A stretch of 64,000 nucleotides of DNA, from NCBI RefSeq assembly GCF_000270245.1, contig NC_015635.1, positions 2,852,001-2,916,000 on the forward strand, read 5' to 3'. How positions within the stretch are numbered: position 1 is the first letter of the stretch; each line of letters starts with the position of its first letter. The DNA is from Microlunatus phosphovorus NM-1. Its GTDB lineage: Bacteria > Actinomycetota > Actinomycetes > Propionibacteriales > Propionibacteriaceae. The translations under genes were made by a program, and so were the position numbers. Below the pieces are notes generated by a model. The model worked only from the letters and a program-made list of their open reading frames with translations, was not told the origin of the DNA and ran no database searches. Of this stretch, positions 62,703 to 64,000 are shown piece by piece.

Positions 62703-64000
62703 GTGCTGGCGGACCGGTCGCCCGACGTCGGACCGGTGCTCGGCTCACCTGGCCGCCATCTCGACGCACCGCAGCTGCTCGATCTCGTGGACGCCTGGAG
62801 CTCGCTGGTGCGAGCCCGGGTGGCTGCGGCCGGTGCCTGGCGCCCCAGTTCTCGAGCCCACCACCCCACCTCCGAGGGCACCGAACTGGTCCGCCGTCCG
62901 GTCGCGGTGCCGGTCACGGCCGACCTCGACTCGATCGTCGCGATCCTGGCGGTGATCGACTCCGGTCATCCACTGGTTCCCGACAGCCGGCGCGAGCTGG
63001 TGATCGGCACCGCCGACGCGATCGTCGTCACCCCCGCGGAGTTGCGGGCAGCCGAGCCGTCGGATGCGGCTCGAGGGGGTGATGGGGTGGGAGGAAACTC
63101 AGCACCGCCCCGTCCGGAGGTCGCGCCCGACGACCCTGCGGTGATCGTCTTCACCTCCGGTTCCACCGGCAAGCCCAAGGCGGTCGTGCATTCGCACGCG
63201 TTCTGGCTCAACCAGATCACCGAGGCACGGCTGGCCTTCGCGCTGACGCCGAGCGATCGCGTCGCCCAGGTGCTGCCGGTCAGCTACGGCGCCGGTCTCG
63301 ACGTGCTGTTCATGGCGCTGCTGAACGGTGCCGCGCTCAGCTACTACGATCCGCGGCAGCTGGGCCTGCGCGGCATGATCGAGTGGCTGACCATCGAACG
63401 GGCCACCACCCTGCACTGCACGCCGGCACTGCTGCGCTCGCTGCTGGCCGATCTGCCGCCCGCCGGAAGCGTGCCGGGCAGTCTGCGCCGGGATCTGGCG
63501 CTCAGCGGCTTCCGGCTGGTCACCACCTGCGGCGAGCAGGCCTTCGGCAGTGATGTCGAATCGCTGCGCCGCCACATCGGCCCGGACACGGTCTTCATGA
63601 ACTGGTCGGGCTCGTCGGAGACCGGGCATCTCGCCTTCTTCCGGATCGGCCCCGGCGATCAGGTGCCGAACGGTCCGCTGCCGACCGGTGTGCCGGCCGC
63701 GAACAAGCTCGTCCAGATCCGTCGCGCCGACGGTTCCACCGCCGATGACGGCGAACCGGGTCTGCTGGAAGTGGAGTCACGCTATCTGTTCAGCGGCTAT
63801 CTCGCCGATCCGGAGCTGACCGCGAGCAAGCTCGCCGCCGGACCGGACGGCTATCGGGTGTTCAGCATGGGTGACCGAGCCCAGCTGACCGACGGGGTGC
63901 TGCAGTTGCTCGGCCGAAGCGACGCCGCGGTGAAGATCCGCGGCTATCTGGTGGAGCCGTCGGAGGTCGAGGCAGCCCTGCGCTCGGTCGACGGTGTCGC
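62703..64000 (+). CDS. AMP-forming adenylation enzyme (partial, cut by window end)
   Basis: Adenylate-forming enzyme with VIVFTSGSTGKPKAVVHSHA (motif A3), NWSGSSETGH, MGDRAQLTDGVLQLLGRSDA and KIRGYLVEPSEVE, so it is an NRPS-like or aryl-activating enzyme. The end is beyond the window. The first in-frame start is GTG 62703. An ATG at 62626, nine bases after the preceding stop, would give a better operon start but lies one frame off; one extra C in the C5 run at 62667-62671 would join the frames. It probably activates 3-amino-4-hydroxybenzoate or a related acid. Confidence 0.85.
   Translation, partial: MLADRSPDVGPVLGSPGRHLDAPQLLDLVDAWSSLVRARVAAAGAWRPSSRAHHPTSEGTELVRRPVAVPVTADLDSIVAILAVIDSGHPLVPDSRRELVIGTADAIVVTPAELRAAEPSDAARGGDGVGGNSAPPRPEVAPDDPAVIVFTSGSTGKPKAVVHSHAFWLNQITEARLAFALTPSDRVAQVLPVSYGAGLDVLFMALLNGAALSYYDPRQLGLRGMIEWLTIERATTLHCTPALLRSLLADLPPAGSVPGSLRRDLALSGFRLVTTCGEQAFGSDVESLRRHIGPDTVFMNWSGSSETGHLAFFRIGPGDQVPNGPLPTGVPAANKLVQIRRADGSTADDGEPGLLEVESRYLFSGYLADPELTASKLAAGPDGYRVFSMGDRAQLTDGVLQLLGRSDAAVKIRGYLVEPSEVEAALRSVDGV

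Noticed and set aside
1-64000. tRNA or rRNA genes
   Set aside because: No cloverleaf with a GTTCGAATC-like T-arm or rRNA-like sequence was noticed on either strand. A dedicated scan would be decisive.

Overview
The window is GC-rich, densely packed chromosomal DNA from an actinobacterium. Evidence is the heavy use of GTG starts, polyphosphate glucokinase, an IdeR/DtxR-type iron box at three places, and the gene order aroE-mltG-ruvX-alaS-rarA-aspS-hisS. A member of the Propionibacteriales (for example a Microlunatus relative) fits best, but that is inference. No rRNA, tRNA, CRISPR array, complete insertion sequence or prophage was recognised.

Region 1 (about 0.1-14 kb) is a conserved block on the minus strand: aroE, mltG, ruvX, alaS, two small envelope proteins, rarA, aspS, a DUF2252 protein and hisS. 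Region 2 (about 14-15.9 kb) is the most unusual part. It holds a retron-type reverse transcriptase (NAxxH, YADD and ITG motifs). Upstream on the same strand is a 167-nt segment bounded by a perfect 14-bp inverted repeat, with several internal hairpins, which looks like an msr-msd noncoding RNA. Between them lie four copies of an 11-bp quasi-palindrome with an exact 18-bp period. No effector gene is adjacent, so this may be an undescribed retron. A three-segment attenuator-like structure lies between the reverse transcriptase and hisS.

Region 3 (16-30.5 kb) is mixed. It contains ppgK, a cold-shock gene, a Tat-exported DUF3048 protein, a cobalamin-binding protein, and pdxS and pdxT separated by an AAA/DUF4143 ATPase with a 22-bp iterated repeat upstream. 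It also holds a TetR-MFS pair with a clear double operator, plus several hypothetical genes. Region 4 (30.5-42.3 kb) is a probable sulfur-scavenging operon on the minus strand: TauD-like dioxygenase, lipoprotein binding protein, two permeases, a formylglycine-type sulfatase and a double ABC ATPase. A large LuxR-type regulator is divergent from it.

Region 5 (42.4-51.5 kb) has a pair of repeat-rich or unknown proteins, an EamA transporter, a hydrolase, an FAD oxidoreductase and an arsenic cluster (arsC, acr3, arsM, divergent arsR). Next come an internally deleted GNAT gene and two copies of an interspersed palindromic repeat that also occurs at the left edge. Region 6 (51.6-56.3 kb) carries a saccharopine-dehydrogenase-like gene translationally coupled to an amino acid permease, then RidA and a GH125 glycosidase.

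Region 7 (56.4-64 kb) appears iron-regulated. Iron boxes precede a DoxX gene, a divergent enterochelin-esterase-like/PobA pair, and an operon for 3-amino-4-hydroxybenzoate synthesis (GriI-like and GriH-like enzymes) followed by an adenylating enzyme cut by the window end. An arylamine N-acetyltransferase lies inside this cluster. Together they suggest a siderophore-like aromatic iron chelator pathway.
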